Source of the DNA: Lyngbya sp. HA4199-MV5
GTDB lineage: Bacteria > Cyanobacteriota > Cyanobacteriia > Leptolyngbyales > Leptolyngbyaceae
Reading direction: 5' to 3'
Assembly: GCA_019359375.1 (NCBI GenBank)
Contig: JAHHHL010000043.1
Location: 1-58,745, forward strand
DNA length: 58,745 bases
How positions within the stretch are numbered: position 1 is the stretch's first letter; the number at the start of each line of letters is the position of its first letter. Positions 7,760-16,751 of the stretch are shown here, in pieces. Under the pieces are notes generated by a model that saw only the letters and a program-made list of their open reading frames with translations, was not told where the DNA came from and made no database searches. The translations under genes were made by a program, and so were the position numbers.

Positions 7760-9268
7760 TTAATTGATTAAATCATCCTCAATTCTCACCACGTTCAAAC
7801 CAGATTGGGTAACTGCTGAGCTGTCAAACCGGGCGTGAATCGTATCAACACCCCGCTGCATGGATTGAATGACATGGGGCGATCGCAGGCGCTGCACAAT
7901 AAACCAACCACACGTAATGGCAATGTAGAGTAAGAACAGGTATGGGAAAAGATTGTAGGGTGCTTCTGGTACCGGAAACATTTCACTGCCTGGAATCCCC
8001 ACACTGCCCAGAACGGGGATCATCATGAATCCGATCGAGAGGATGGAAATCACCACATCTCTTGGGCGCAACTGATGCAGGCGATGGAGATAAATGGGAG
8101 CCGCGATCGCGATCAGCACATACACCGTCAAAAAGCCGTAGCTGCACATTGCACCCAGATAGCCCATGCTCTCAAAGAGCTTGATGCCAAACATGGACAT
8201 CACCGCAGGCACAAGAAACATCACCAGCGTACACAGCGATACGGCAATGTAGGGCGTTCGGTTGGCGGCATGTGCTGATCCCAATCGGGAATGGAACAAG
8301 CCATGCCGTGCCATCAAGAAGAAAATGCGGGCGGCTGGGTTGATGGTACCAATCACACAAGCAAAGAAACTTGCCAGCGCGCCGATCGCCACCCACTGAC
8401 CCAAAAAGCCGACCCCGTAGTGCTCTGACAAAAAGCTCAATGGCTCTTCTGAAGTGGCGATCGCCACGCCTGTCCCCTGAAATCCCATCACCTCAATAAA
8501 GGTCGTAAACGTGAAGAATAACCCTGCCAGTACAACACTTCCCATGACGGCTCTGGGAATTGTTTTCAGGGGTCTCTTTGCTTCATCACCCAGTGAAGTC
8601 GCACTCTCAAACCCTGAGAATGCAAACATCACCAACACCATGCCTGTGGCAATATGACCCGGTGTAACGCCTTGCAACGTGAGCTGTGATAAATCCAGCG
8701 CGAACCCTTTGTGAACCCAAATAATCAAGCACAGCACCGTGATTAACCCCAGCGACAAGCCTTCAATCCATAGCATGGCGATCGCCGAAAGTTGAATGTC
8801 TCGATAAGCTGTGTACCAGGCAATGCCAGCCCCGATCGCCAGCAGTGTGATGCTGGAGGGATGAATGCCTAAATGCCCAATCAATACACCGCTAAAGTTC
8901 GCAAAGCCGCATAAAACCGACATGCCTGTGAACAAATACGCCAAGACCAGACTCCAACCACAGATAACTCCTGCCGTTGGACCTAAACCTGTGACAATGT
9001 ACGAGTAAAGTGAGCCTGGAGACGCAGAGCGACTGGCAAATTGATTAATGTTGATGCTAACAAACACCAAACCTACCAAGCCAATCAAAAAGCTTAACCA
9101 GGCACCGTTTCCAGCCAACGCCACAATTAAGCCCAAATTGGAAGCAGGAATGGTGGTTGGGGCAATGACCGCAAACGATTGAGCAAGCACTTCTCCAAAC
9201 GAGAGACAGTCAGCTTTCAAACCATGAGTACTTCGCTCTGTTTGATGGAATTGAATTTCACTTGTCAT
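7760..9268 (-). CDS. APC superfamily amino acid permease
   Basis: A 502-residue transporter with about twelve hydrophobic segments and a polar N-terminus. The first helix region with SFAVIAPTTIPASNLGL and the segment MFAFSGFESATSLGDEAKRPLKTIPRAV are diagnostic of the amino acid-polyamine-organocation superfamily: the first holds the unwound-helix substrate site and the second the helix 6 signature. The substrate is probably an amino acid or amine. The gene is co-oriented with the CadD-like gene but separated by about 100 bp. Confidence 0.88.
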   Translation of the reverse strand: MTSEIQFHQTERSTHGLKADCLSFGEVLAQSFAVIAPTTIPASNLGLIVALAGNGAWLSFLIGLVGLVFVSININQFASRSASPGSLYSYIVTGLGPTAGVICGWSLVLAYLFTGMSVLCGFANFSGVLIGHLGIHPSSITLLAIGAGIAWYTAYRDIQLSAIAMLWIEGLSLGLITVLCLIIWVHKGFALDLSQLTLQGVTPGHIATGMVLVMFAFSGFESATSLGDEAKRPLKTIPRAVMGSVVLAGLFFTFTTFIEVMGFQGTGVAIATSEEPLSFLSEHYGVGFLGQWVAIGALASFFACVIGTINPAARIFFLMARHGLFHSRLGSAHAANRTPYIAVSLCTLVMFLVPAVMSMFGIKLFESMGYLGAMCSYGFLTVYVLIAIAAPIYLHRLHQLRPRDVVISILSIGFMMIPVLGSVGIPGSEMFPVPEAPYNLFPYLFLLYIAITCGWFIVQRLRSPHVIQSMQRGVDTIHARFDSSAVTQSGLNVVRIEDDLIN

Positions 9269-9304
9269 ACTGATGGCTTCTAAAGTGTGGGTTTTCTAAC
9301 CGAA

Positions 9305-9457
9305 TCAGCAGCGATCGCACCGTGCAGTCATTGTCGGTGTTGCCGTCTCTGCAAGGATCCATTGCCAGTCGATGTTTTCACTGTATGGATTCCAACCAAT
9401 AGAAGCAAATAGTATTGTTTGTCGAAACGATAAACCACGTTTATTGAATAATTCAGC
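9305..9457 (-). pseudogene. Possible gene remnant (C-terminal fragment)
   Basis: One minus-strand frame reads as protein-like for 50 codons, containing FRQTILFASIGWNPY and DWQWILAE, then a stop. No start codon fits and the frame is closed upstream, where a neighbouring frame continues. I do not recognise the family. It lies in the 538-bp gap between the permease and glycosyltransferase genes, which otherwise holds MITE copy 2. Confidence 0.3.
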
Positions 9458-9596
9458 CAGTAAGCCGCTTTTTTAAAACCTGCTTCTGGTAAGCCTCTGA
9501 GCAGGTGATGAAATATTCCGAAAAATAACAAGCCTGACTGATCGAAGCAAGCTTTTGTCAGGACATCCTGAAAGTTAGAGTTAGGACACCTAAAGG

Positions 9597-9728
9597 CTAG
9601 GGCGTGTCATCAATTCAGCCCCGAAACCTTGCGGTATTTGCATAACCACGCCCGCACCAACACACAAGACTAAGGGCTGAGACACCTGCTAAAAATGATG
9701 TGTAGTCATAATTGATGACAGCCCCTAG
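9597..9728 (+). repeat. MITE-like element, copy 2 of 6
   Basis: A 132-bp CTAG-bounded copy with left end CTAGGGCGTGTCATCAATT and right end AATTGATGACAGCCCCTAG. Its internal region GAAACCTTGCGGTAT...CTAAGGGCTG aligns with the other copies but is more diverged. It lies 78 bp beyond the 3' end of the glycosyltransferase gene. Confidence 0.85.
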
Positions 9729-9806
9729 AGAAACGGCTGCGGTTCGGCTATCACTGTTTCAACCCAATCGCTACACAAGATCTGTCAGGCAACCAGGGCA
9801 AAACAC

Positions 9807-11390
9807 TTAAGAGTTGCCGCCCCGAAAGCCATAACCTTTGACAAGATAATAGTTTTTAATCCAAATACCAAAGCGGGAAATCGCGATCGTCGTTCGTTCT
9901 GAGGTGCGATCGAACTGAGCTAGCAGTTCCGGTTTAACGGGATGCCAATCATCTGAGAGTATCAGCGCATTACGACCTTTAAACGCTGCGTCGCTGGTGT
10001 ACCAGAAATCAAATTGATCCACGCGATCGGACATTGCCATCACGTTTTTATTATTCAACTGATACGCCAGCGCTGAAGCAGAACGGTAGTCAGTCGTCGC
10101 TAAAAATGGTTCACCACTGACTGCCTCTGCCTGAGTTTTAACGACTGCTGCCACCCGATCCCACCCAAACAACATCCGCGAATCTGGATCAGTTTCTTTG
10201 TCAAATAACGCCGACAGTGGAAAGATACTGTAATGCGCAACTAGCAACGTTGCAAACAGTAACCCATAACATTGTGTAGCGAAGAAAAGAAGTTTGTGAG
10301 AAGGAGAAAAGTAAGAGTTTTGAGTTTTAAGTTTTGAGTTTTGAATAGTACTTTGCAACGTATTTCTAGAGAGATTTGAGTTTTGATTCCGCTCTGATTC
10401 TGGAACTCCTAGCTCCTGACTAAAAAACGCTGGCAGCAATGGAAACAATAACAAATACGCTGTGATATTCCAGTAATATAGTGCCGCAGAGAGGAGTGAG
10501 ATTCCCGTAAGTGTAATGCTAGAAATAATGAAGACCCAGAAAGCAACTGTTGGATAAATCGTGCGGATGCTAAGCGATCGCTCAACTCGCTTCAACCCTT
10601 GACAGAAGCCATAGCAAAGCATAGGTGAAACGAGCAAAATGGAAAACAACACAAAATTGAAAAAGGGCGAGAATCTGAGACTAAAGCTACCTGTCCCAAC
10701 GCTACGATCGACGTAATAGCGAAACGACTGAAAATCATTAGAAAGATTCCATAACACGATGGGAATGAAGGCAGAAAGTGCGATTGCTCCTGCAAAATAG
10801 AGTCGTCGATCGCACCACAGCGAACGTAACCGCTTATCGACTATCAGCGTTGCTCCAAAACCCAGGACGACAAAGACTGCATTATATTTAGACAAGATTG
10901 CTAGCGCGATCGCCCCTGCTGCACCATACAAACGCCAGCTTTCGCCCCTACTATCCGCTATGTAACCGTCAAAAAAGCGAATGAACTGATAAGCAGAAAT
11001 TAATGAAAAGGTGATCAGCAAATGATCGTGCCATGCCAGTGACAAGAATAAGAAATAGAGTGGTGATGCCAATATCAATAAAACAACTAACCAGAACAAT
11101 CGCTGATTTTTATCACCATAGAGATAGCAAATAATCTGATAGTAGGTATAGAAAAAGATCGCATTACTGAAGACATTGGGCAGCCGCAACGTGAATGTAG
11201 AGCGTCCTAAAATGGCGGTAAACAATCCTTGAATCCAGGCTGCTAATGGTGGATGATCGTAGTAAGAGAGCGCTGGATGCTGCCCCCATAGCCAGTAATA
11301 TGCCTCATCAGGGTTGGGAAAGGTTGCGAACCAAAAGATTAAACGTAGAAAGATAAAGGCAAGGAAAAACGGTAAGAGCGATCGTGGCAT
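9807..11390 (-). CDS. GT39/ArnT-like membrane glycosyltransferase with STRR insertion
   Basis: A 527-residue polytopic enzyme of the dolichyl-phosphate-mannose mannosyltransferase (PMT_2/ArnT) family. Such enzymes move sugar from a polyprenyl-phosphate donor to protein or lipid on the outer membrane face. The first extracytoplasmic loop has the conserved acidic motif NPDEAYYWLWG followed by LSYYDHPPLAAW. About ten hydrophobic segments follow, then a C-terminal soluble domain. Residues about 333-366 are a low-complexity insert ([14 protein letters not shown]) encoded by TTTTGAG-type heptanucleotide repeats, probably in a loop. I start at the ATG at 11390; the TTG two codons earlier is less likely. 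Confidence 0.87.
   Translation of the reverse strand: MPRSLLPFFLAFIFLRLIFWFATFPNPDEAYYWLWGQHPALSYYDHPPLAAWIQGLFTAILGRSTFTLRLPNVFSNAIFFYTYYQIICYLYGDKNQRLFWLVVLLILASPLYFLFLSLAWHDHLLITFSLISAYQFIRFFDGYIADSRGESWRLYGAAGAIALAILSKYNAVFVVLGFGATLIVDKRLRSLWCDRRLYFAGAIALSAFIPIVLWNLSNDFQSFRYYVDRSVGTGSFSLRFSPFFNFVLFSILLVSPMLCYGFCQGLKRVERSLSIRTIYPTVAFWVFIISSITLTGISLLSAALYYWNITAYLLLFPLLPAFFSQELGVPESERNQNSNLSRNTLQSTIQNSKLKTQNSYFSPSHKLLFFATQCYGLLFATLLVAHYSIFPLSALFDKETDPDSRMLFGWDRVAAVVKTQAEAVSGEPFLATTDYRSASALAYQLNNKNVMAMSDRVDQFDFWYTSDAAFKGRNALILSDDWHPVKPELLAQFDRTSERTTIAISRFGIWIKNYYLVKGYGFRGGNS
10315..10346. repeat. STRR heptamer tract (TTTTGAG) inside the GT39 gene
   Basis: GAGTTTTGAGTTTTAAG and a further GTTTTGAGTTTTGA form four imperfect 7-bp units within the coding sequence. 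The same heptamer recurs at 24222-24236 and 24721-24749. The tract keeps the reading frame open. Confidence 0.75.
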
Positions 11391-11558
11391 GAGCAAAAGC
11401 TTTGTTGGATTGGATCAGTTTGTCAAACTTAGACGCACAATGAATAGACATAGAGATTTAAACGTTTCGCACTAAGTTGAAGCGAAATATCTTCCTCCGA
11501 TCGATACAATTGTGAAGGGCAGTGGCTTTGCTGTGCCCTTTAGTTATGAGCCTCATGC

Positions 11559-12683
11559 ATGAATCAGTATTTTGCAACCGTGGCGCGAGGTCTAGAAACG
11601 CTGGCAGCGCAGGAGCTAGAGCAGTTGGGTGCCCATGCGGTAGAGCCAGGATTTTGTGGTGTTGCGTTTGCGGGCGATCGTACCCTGCTGTATCGCGTGA
11701 ACCTTTGGGCTAGATTACCATTCCGTATCCTCATGAAGCTGCATGAGTTTCCCTGCCAGGATGCAGAGGCTCTCTATCAGGGCATTCAGACGATCGACTG
11801 GGCGCAATATCTCACGCCTGACCTGACGTTAGCAGTCAACGCAACGGGCAAAACGGAGCAGCTTAACCATACTCATTTCACGGCGCTTCAGGTTAAACGG
11901 GCGATCGTCGAGCAGCAGCAAGAACGGACGGGCGATCGCTCCGATGTCGAACTGCAATCGCCCGATGTGCAAATCAGCGTCCATCTCGAACGCGACACCT
12001 GTACCGTCAGCCTGGATAGTTCAGGTCAAAGTTTGCACCGTCGAGGTTATCGTCCAGCCGTTGGCTCTGCACCGCTAAAGGAATCATTGGCAGCAGCGCT
12101 CATCCAGCTATCGGGTTGGCAACCAGAGCAAATGTTTTACGATCCGCTCTGTGGCTCAGGCACGTTGCCGTTAGAGGCAAGTTTGAAAGCGCTGAACATC
12201 GCGCCCGGTTTGTTCCGCGATCGCTTTGGCTTTGAAACCTGGCTTGATGCCGATCTACCTCTGCTAGAAAAGCTGATTCAAGCAGCAGAAGACAATCAGC
12301 GAGAGAGCCTTCCCGCACCCATTTGGGGCAGCGATCGCGATGAGAATGTCATTGAGCAGGCGATCGCCAATGCAACCAACTGCGGTGTATCAAACCACGT
12401 TTATTTCACGGCGATCGACCTTGAAGACGTGGCTGCACCGACAGACAGCGGTGTTTTGTTCTGCAATCCACCCTACGGCGAACGGTTGGGACGCGATAGC
12501 GACCTGGGCGCATTTTACAAACGGTTGGGCGATGTGCTGAAGCAACGCTTCAAAGGTTGGACGGCGTTTGTGCTGAGTGGCAATAAAGAACTTGCCCAGT
12601 CGATCGGGCTAAAATCGTCCCAACGGTTTGCGGTTTACAATGGCACATTGCCCTGTCAACTCATGAAGTATGAATTGTACTGA
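11559..12683 (+). CDS. THUMP-domain SAM-dependent 23S rRNA methyltransferase (RlmL-type)
   Basis: A 374-residue RNA methyltransferase of the YpsC/RlmL N-terminal family, which makes N2-methylguanosine in 23S rRNA. The N-terminal part, about residues 1-155, is a ferredoxin-like plus THUMP RNA-binding module. The C-terminal Rossmann domain has FYDPLCGSGTLPLEA for SAM binding and the catalytic motif NPPYGERL typical of amino-group methyltransferases. The RlmK half seen in the E. coli fusion is absent, as usual outside gamma-proteobacteria. The biotin ligase gene follows 88 bp downstream on the same strand. Confidence 0.88.
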   Translation: MNQYFATVARGLETLAAQELEQLGAHAVEPGFCGVAFAGDRTLLYRVNLWARLPFRILMKLHEFPCQDAEALYQGIQTIDWAQYLTPDLTLAVNATGKTEQLNHTHFTALQVKRAIVEQQQERTGDRSDVELQSPDVQISVHLERDTCTVSLDSSGQSLHRRGYRPAVGSAPLKESLAAALIQLSGWQPEQMFYDPLCGSGTLPLEASLKALNIAPGLFRDRFGFETWLDADLPLLEKLIQAAEDNQRESLPAPIWGSDRDENVIEQAIANATNCGVSNHVYFTAIDLEDVAAPTDSGVLFCNPPYGERLGRDSDLGAFYKRLGDVLKQRFKGWTAFVLSGNKELAQSIGLKSSQRFAVYNGTLPCQLMKYELY

Positions 12684-12771
12684 AGCAAACGCTCAGCGGC
12701 AGCATTGCTTAAGCACCTGCGTGAGTATGACAAGGTGTTGACCAAAGTGCATTACTTGATGGAGAATTTTC

Positions 12772-13611
12772 TTGCCAAACTCAAGCAATACCGAGCGATT
12801 GTCACACCGATCGCGTCCCCAACCCCCTTCATGGCTACACTGGCTAGACACCTGCTCCAGCACAAACACCTGGGCGATCGAGCATCTCGCTACATTACAG
12901 CATGGTGATGTGGTCTTTACACCACGGCAAACGGCTGGACGTGGTCAGCATGGGCGTATCTGGCATTCCCCCAAAGGCGTGCTGACGGCGAGTTTTATCT
13001 TAGAAAACATTCCCGTTGTGCAGTTGCCTGCTGTTAGTTTGGGCGCGGGATTAGCGGTCATTGATGCAGTTGAAGCGTTGCTACCACCCTTGCAAGGCAT
13101 GTTGCAACTGAAGTGGTCAAACGATGTATTGTTCAAGGGTCGCAAGCTAGCAGGAATCTTGTGTGAAGCGTCCGCTAACCGCAAGATGGGACGCGTTGTA
13201 GTGGGTATTGGGCTAAATTGCCATGTGGACTTTGAGCAGGCGGGATTGACCGATCGCGCGATCGGTCAGGCAATCAGTTTGCATCACGTCTCGACTACTG
13301 TGCCCGATACTCTTTTGCTGATAGAGCGCTTACGTCATCATTTGCTTCATATTGCAGGCTTGCTTCAAGCAGCGCAACCGGATTCGTTGAGCCACTCTGG
13401 TTTAAAGGCATTCCTACCCGCACTCCGTCGTCGAGATGCCTTACAGGGGCAAGACATTATCGTTGTTTTGCAGGGCGAACACATTGCAGGAAAAGCAGTC
13501 GGCATCAGCGATCGTGGGTATCTCTTATTGCAGCTTCCTGATAGTGAAGTGCGATCGTTCGTGTCAGGACACATTCTTTGGCAGCAGCGGGAATGTCGAT
13601 CGTCAGATTGA
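12772..13611 (+). CDS. birA: Biotin--[acetyl-CoA-carboxylase] ligase
   Basis: A 279-residue biotin protein ligase that forms biotinyl-AMP and biotinylates the AccB carrier protein. Diagnostic motifs are LDTCSSTNTWA, the biotin-binding loop GRGQHGRIWHSPKG, KWSNDVLFKGRKLAGIL with its catalytic lysine, and VGIGLNCH. There is no N-terminal helix-turn-helix, so it is a monofunctional ligase rather than a repressor. The start is probably TTG at 12772, preceded by GGAGAA at good spacing; no ATG fits before the first conserved motif. The partner subunit gene accD is also in this window but 27 kb away. Confidence 0.88.
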   Translation: MPNSSNTERLSHRSRPQPPSWLHWLDTCSSTNTWAIEHLATLQHGDVVFTPRQTAGRGQHGRIWHSPKGVLTASFILENIPVVQLPAVSLGAGLAVIDAVEALLPPLQGMLQLKWSNDVLFKGRKLAGILCEASANRKMGRVVVGIGLNCHVDFEQAGLTDRAIGQAISLHHVSTTVPDTLLLIERLRHHLLHIAGLLQAAQPDSLSHSGLKAFLPALRRRDALQGQDIIVVLQGEHIAGKAVGISDRGYLLLQLPDSEVRSFVSGHILWQQRECRSSD

Positions 13612-13653
13612 ATCAGGCCTGTAGCTCCAGAGCCTTAAAGAAGCTCAGAGACA

Positions 13654-13690
13654 TAAAAAAAGCCCAGACACAAATGCCTGGACTTTTTCC
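13654..13690 (+). terminator. Rho-independent terminator after birA
   Basis: AAAAAAAGCCCAG and CTGGACTTTTTCC form a stem around CACAAATG-type loop sequence. The downstream T-run fits a terminator for the plus-strand birA transcript, whose stop is about 45 bp upstream. Confidence 0.65.
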
Positions 13691-13771
13691 AATTAAATTG
13701 TATGAAAATGAACGATCGCTGCTAACACGATCAACCTCATTTCCTCAAGAGCACTCTAAATATAAAGTGCT

Positions 13772-13801
13772 CTGGCGTTACGAAAACTGGCGTTACGAGA
13801 A
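13772..13801. repeat. Tandem 15-bp duplication
   Basis: CTGGCGTTACGAAAA is followed by CTGGCGTTACGAGAA. It sits between the birA terminator and the RRM-gene terminator, next to an 8-bp stem AGAGCACT...AGTGCTCT at 13749-13773. Confidence 0.55.
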
Positions 13802-13821
13802 CTTAAGATATTCCTGAAAAA

Positions 13822-13853
13822 GTTTATACCCCCTACGATATGCGGGTATAAGC
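13822..13853 (-). terminator. Terminator of the RRM-protein gene
   Basis: On the minus strand TTATACCC pairs with GGGTATAA across a 12-base loop and is followed by a T-rich run. It is 17 bp past the RRM-gene stop. Confidence 0.65.
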
Positions 13854-13869
13854 TTTTCTGGAAATCGCC

Positions 13870-14175
13870 TTAGTTGCGCGAAAAGCTGTTGTTACGACGA
13901 CCACCGCCGCCGCCAAAGGAAGAACCCCGGTCTTCACGAGGTTTCGCTTTATTGACTTTCAAGTCACGACCCATCCACTCTGCACCGTCAAGTGCTTCGA
14001 TGGCAGCCGCTTCTTCAGCGTCGGTACCCATTTCAACGAACCCAAAGCCGCGAGGGCGACCGGTTTCACGATCGGTGGGCAATTGAACTCGCTTCACTGA
14101 ACCGTATTCTGCAAAGACAGAACTTAGATCAGCTTCTGCAACATCATAAGAGAGGTTGCCTACATAAATCGACAT
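13870..14175 (-). CDS. RRM-type RNA-binding protein (cyanobacterial Rbp family)
   Basis: A 101-residue single-RRM protein. RNP2 (IYVGNL, residues 3-8) and RNP1 (RGFGFVEM, about residues 42-49) are intact. The domain ends near residue 80 and is followed by a Gly-rich tail, SSFGGGGG, and a basic/Asn end. This is the layout of cyanobacterial Rbp proteins, which bind single-stranded RNA; several are cold-induced and some help localise photosystem mRNAs. The 5' side has an AT-rich leader of at least 100 bp with TATCAT about 135 bp upstream on the minus strand, consistent with a long UTR. A terminator follows directly. No rpsU neighbour is present. Confidence 0.92.
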   Translation of the reverse strand: MSIYVGNLSYDVAEADLSSVFAEYGSVKRVQLPTDRETGRPRGFGFVEMGTDAEEAAAIEALDGAEWMGRDLKVNKAKPREDRGSSFGGGGGRRNNSFSRN

Positions 14176-14401
14176 AGATTGGCTCCAAAATCAGAAGGTC
14201 GTAGAGAGTGAGATTTCGGAGAGAAGCCTGCCAATACAAAACGTGAAAAACTCGTCAAGACTAGAAACAAATTCTGCAACCGATTACTTATTCTCACTCG
14301 CTATGATAACACTTCCTTCAGTGTTTTCCGCCCTTAAGAGCCCCGACACTGCAACAATACTTAACATTCTATCGCCTGATCTCGATCGTCCCAGCGTGAT
14401 G

Positions 14402-14506
14402 CTACAGCCCATCGTACCGTTTGGGGTCTTTCTTCGGCTTCTTGGTGCCGTCAGACTCTTTCTTGGGCTTCTTGGATTCTTTGTTGCCCTTCTGTTCTTT
14501 TGCCAT
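14402..14506 (-). CDS. 34-residue Lys-rich small protein
   Basis: This very short gene is easily missed. From the ATG at 14506 it encodes 34 residues, starting MAKEQKGNKESKKPKKE and ending KRYDGL, with two KKPKK motifs. AAGGAG lies 5 bp upstream, an excellent ribosome binding site. Small Lys-rich MAKxQ...KKPKK proteins are common and conserved in bacteria but have no assigned function; the charge suggests nucleic-acid or ribosome association. It is on the same strand as, and between, the 68-residue protein gene and the RRM gene. Confidence 0.7.
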   Translation of the reverse strand: MAKEQKGNKESKKPKKESDGTKKPKKDPKRYDGL

Positions 14507-14552
14507 CAAGGCTCCTTATCTGTAGAACTTAGCCTAAAAAAACAGTCATCGG

Positions 14553-14759
14553 TTAGCTGGCTAAATCAACGAGGGCATCGCGTTGAAAGCGAATCACTCG
14601 TGAAAAAGAACTGCGTGAATGTTCTGACGTGGACACAGATAGCGTCACGTTATTTTGACCCGGATCAAGAATTTGCCGGACGGTGCAAATCTGCATTTTG
14701 TTATTGCAATAAGCAATGATGCGATCGCCCATTTGAATCTTTACGGCTTCAATTTTCAA
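14553..14759 (-). CDS. Conserved-looking 68-residue protein, function unknown
   Basis: A small protein of unknown function with an ordered beta-rich look: KIQMGDRIIAYCNNKMQIC followed by VRQIL and NVTLSVSTSE, which suggests a small barrel. It ends 46 bp before the Lys-rich small protein on the same strand. There is no clear Shine-Dalgarno sequence before the ATG at 14759. M10 is an alternative start. Real coding status is supported by composition and by its placement in a row of minus-strand small genes, not by recognised homology. Confidence 0.5.
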   Translation of the reverse strand: MKIEAVKIQMGDRIIAYCNNKMQICTVRQILDPGQNNVTLSVSTSEHSRSSFSRVIRFQRDALVDLAS

Positions 14760-14985
14760 TTAAGACTCAACTCTGTAATAAGTTAACTGTAGCGATTCGA
14801 TGCAAACGACTCAAACGGCTTCTACATCTGGATCTTCAGAGGCGTTTTGATGTAGACCTGGCAGGCAACGATTGCTTTCTACCACTCCTTGATGGGGAAC
14901 TTGAAAGCAATAATTTCTTTTTACTCTTTAGCACGTATGTCTGTAATTTCAACATATCACAGATTCGTTCCAGAGTCCTAATAGC

Positions 14986-16671
14986 TTATCCTTGTAAGGC
15001 GGCTAGAACGACCTTCAGCAGCCTTTTCCAGGAGGGTGCTGCTTGAAAATTTGTGAACTGCTGCGCGAGTTGCAATAAGTTGCGGTGACGGGCAAACCAA
15101 ATCGGCAGAGGGACGATCCGAAACGGTGCTCGTAGCACTGATTTTTGGGGATGGTCAAAGAGGTAGGCGTTGTGAACGACTCCGCGACCAGAAGTAATGT
15201 CTTGCAAGGAATTGTCGGGAAACGCGCCCCAGGAGAAGACAGGTAGCGAAAAAAGGACGGCAGACCAGACGTTAATGCCGATCGCCCCGTAGCGTAACTG
15301 CGCGATCGCCTCTTCTACGGCTGTTCCCAATTGCTTCTCTGTATATGGATCGACCAGAAGCGTGCAGGATAAATTGCCCCAGACCTGCTCATTCACAAAG
15401 TCGATCGCCTGCGGTAAAAAGGCTTCTGCATTGGCAGCAGGCAGGCTGACTTCTGCCAACACTCCACAAAAGGCTTCCTGGGTCAGTGCATATTCTCCTG
15501 CCTGTGCAGGTACATTTGGGATGAATGTCCAGGGGAGAGTGTCAGGTACAGTAGAGTTCCCTAACGCGATCGCCTGCGGATATCGTGCCCAAAATGCCTG
15601 GTAGCGCTCCAAGGCTCCAGGGTAATAGGCGTTGCGAGTAGGCGTTTGGGCTAACTCTTGCTGAAGCGTCTTGAGAAAAGCATCTCGCTGTGCCCAGCCG
15701 TTTGCGGTGATCACAACCTTTGCCGCTGCACAGTTAAAGCTGGCGTTGTGCGCCACCATGCCAGCAATATGTCGGGCTTGAAAGGCAAGATCTGCCTCTG
15801 ACCAATTCCCTGGCACGACAATCACTGGCGTGACGCATCCCAATTCTGACGTGATGGGTTTTGCCATCAGCGGTTGATGGGATGCTTTGCGCTCAGCCTG
15901 TTCGTCTGGTGTGTTGCCCCACACGATCGCATCATGGGTTTGATGGGAACCTGTGATGTGAATGGTTTCTACCAACGGATGCTGACAGAGATGGGCACCC
16001 AATGCTGCACCACCATAGACGATTTCGAGAAAGCCATCCTGCCGCAGCGATCGAAATGCCGTTTCCAAAATTGCTCCCATGTAAGCATTGACGGGATTCA
16101 TTTTGAGCAAGACGATCGCATCTTCGGCAAAAAGCTTGTAGAGAGCATCCAGAGGCGCGATCGACGAGACATTTCCAGCTCCCAGCACCAGCGCCAATGT
16201 CCCAGTTTCTAATTTTTGCCGATACACTCGTCCTTGCGTAGGTGGATGTTCGGGTTGCAGCCACACCTCGCCCTTGAAACTTAACCACAGTAGACGTTCC
16301 ATCAAATTGGCGGGAAAGACGTGCGCGATCGTCTGCTGGTCATACGTGCGGAGTTTGATGGGTTGGGGCTGTCCGTTTGCTTCCAGCGCCAAAATGAGCG
16401 ATCGCAGGGCGGCAACAGTGGCGGTCGGTCCCACAAACCATTCTTCTCCTGCAAGTGGACTGGTGGGATCAATGCCTTTTGCACGACAGGCAACGGTTGC
16501 CCAATCAGCGGCTACCGTCATCACATCCTCCAAGCAGCGTTGGAGATAGGTGATGCGATCGGCAAGGCTCACCTTCAGCCAACGATCCTTCTGCTGATGC
16601 AGGCGGAGGGCGATCGCATCTGCTTGCTCTAAGGACGTTTCAGCGATGGAAGGGATTGGGTCAGCAATCAT
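14986..16671 (-). CDS. Aldehyde dehydrogenase family protein
   Basis: A 561-residue NAD(P)-dependent aldehyde dehydrogenase-fold enzyme. The catalytic region reads GMVAHNASFNCAAAKVVI, with the nucleophilic Cys in the same place as in classical ALDHs. The ITSELGCVTPVIV segment carries the conserved Glu-Leu-Gly, and VETIHITGSHQTHDAIV resembles the ALDH cofactor loop. The divergence from common ALDHs, and inserts such as WGNTPDEQAERKASHQP, leave the substrate open; acyl-CoA or fatty aldehydes are possible. I start at the ATG at 16671, which gives an 80-bp divergent promoter region with the AAA+ gene. Confidence 0.82.
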   Translation of the reverse strand: MIADPIPSIAETSLEQADAIALRLHQQKDRWLKVSLADRITYLQRCLEDVMTVAADWATVACRAKGIDPTSPLAGEEWFVGPTATVAALRSLILALEANGQPQPIKLRTYDQQTIAHVFPANLMERLLWLSFKGEVWLQPEHPPTQGRVYRQKLETGTLALVLGAGNVSSIAPLDALYKLFAEDAIVLLKMNPVNAYMGAILETAFRSLRQDGFLEIVYGGAALGAHLCQHPLVETIHITGSHQTHDAIVWGNTPDEQAERKASHQPLMAKPITSELGCVTPVIVVPGNWSEADLAFQARHIAGMVAHNASFNCAAAKVVITANGWAQRDAFLKTLQQELAQTPTRNAYYPGALERYQAFWARYPQAIALGNSTVPDTLPWTFIPNVPAQAGEYALTQEAFCGVLAEVSLPAANAEAFLPQAIDFVNEQVWGNLSCTLLVDPYTEKQLGTAVEEAIAQLRYGAIGINVWSAVLFSLPVFSWGAFPDNSLQDITSGRGVVHNAYLFDHPQKSVLRAPFRIVPLPIWFARHRNLLQLAQQFTNFQAAPSWKRLLKVVLAALQG

Positions 16672-16751
16672 AGGAAGTGATCGCAAGTAGAATAACGACA
16701 ACGGTGCAGCGCCATTCAAGCTACCACGCTTCAGCCTCAAAGGAGATGTTT

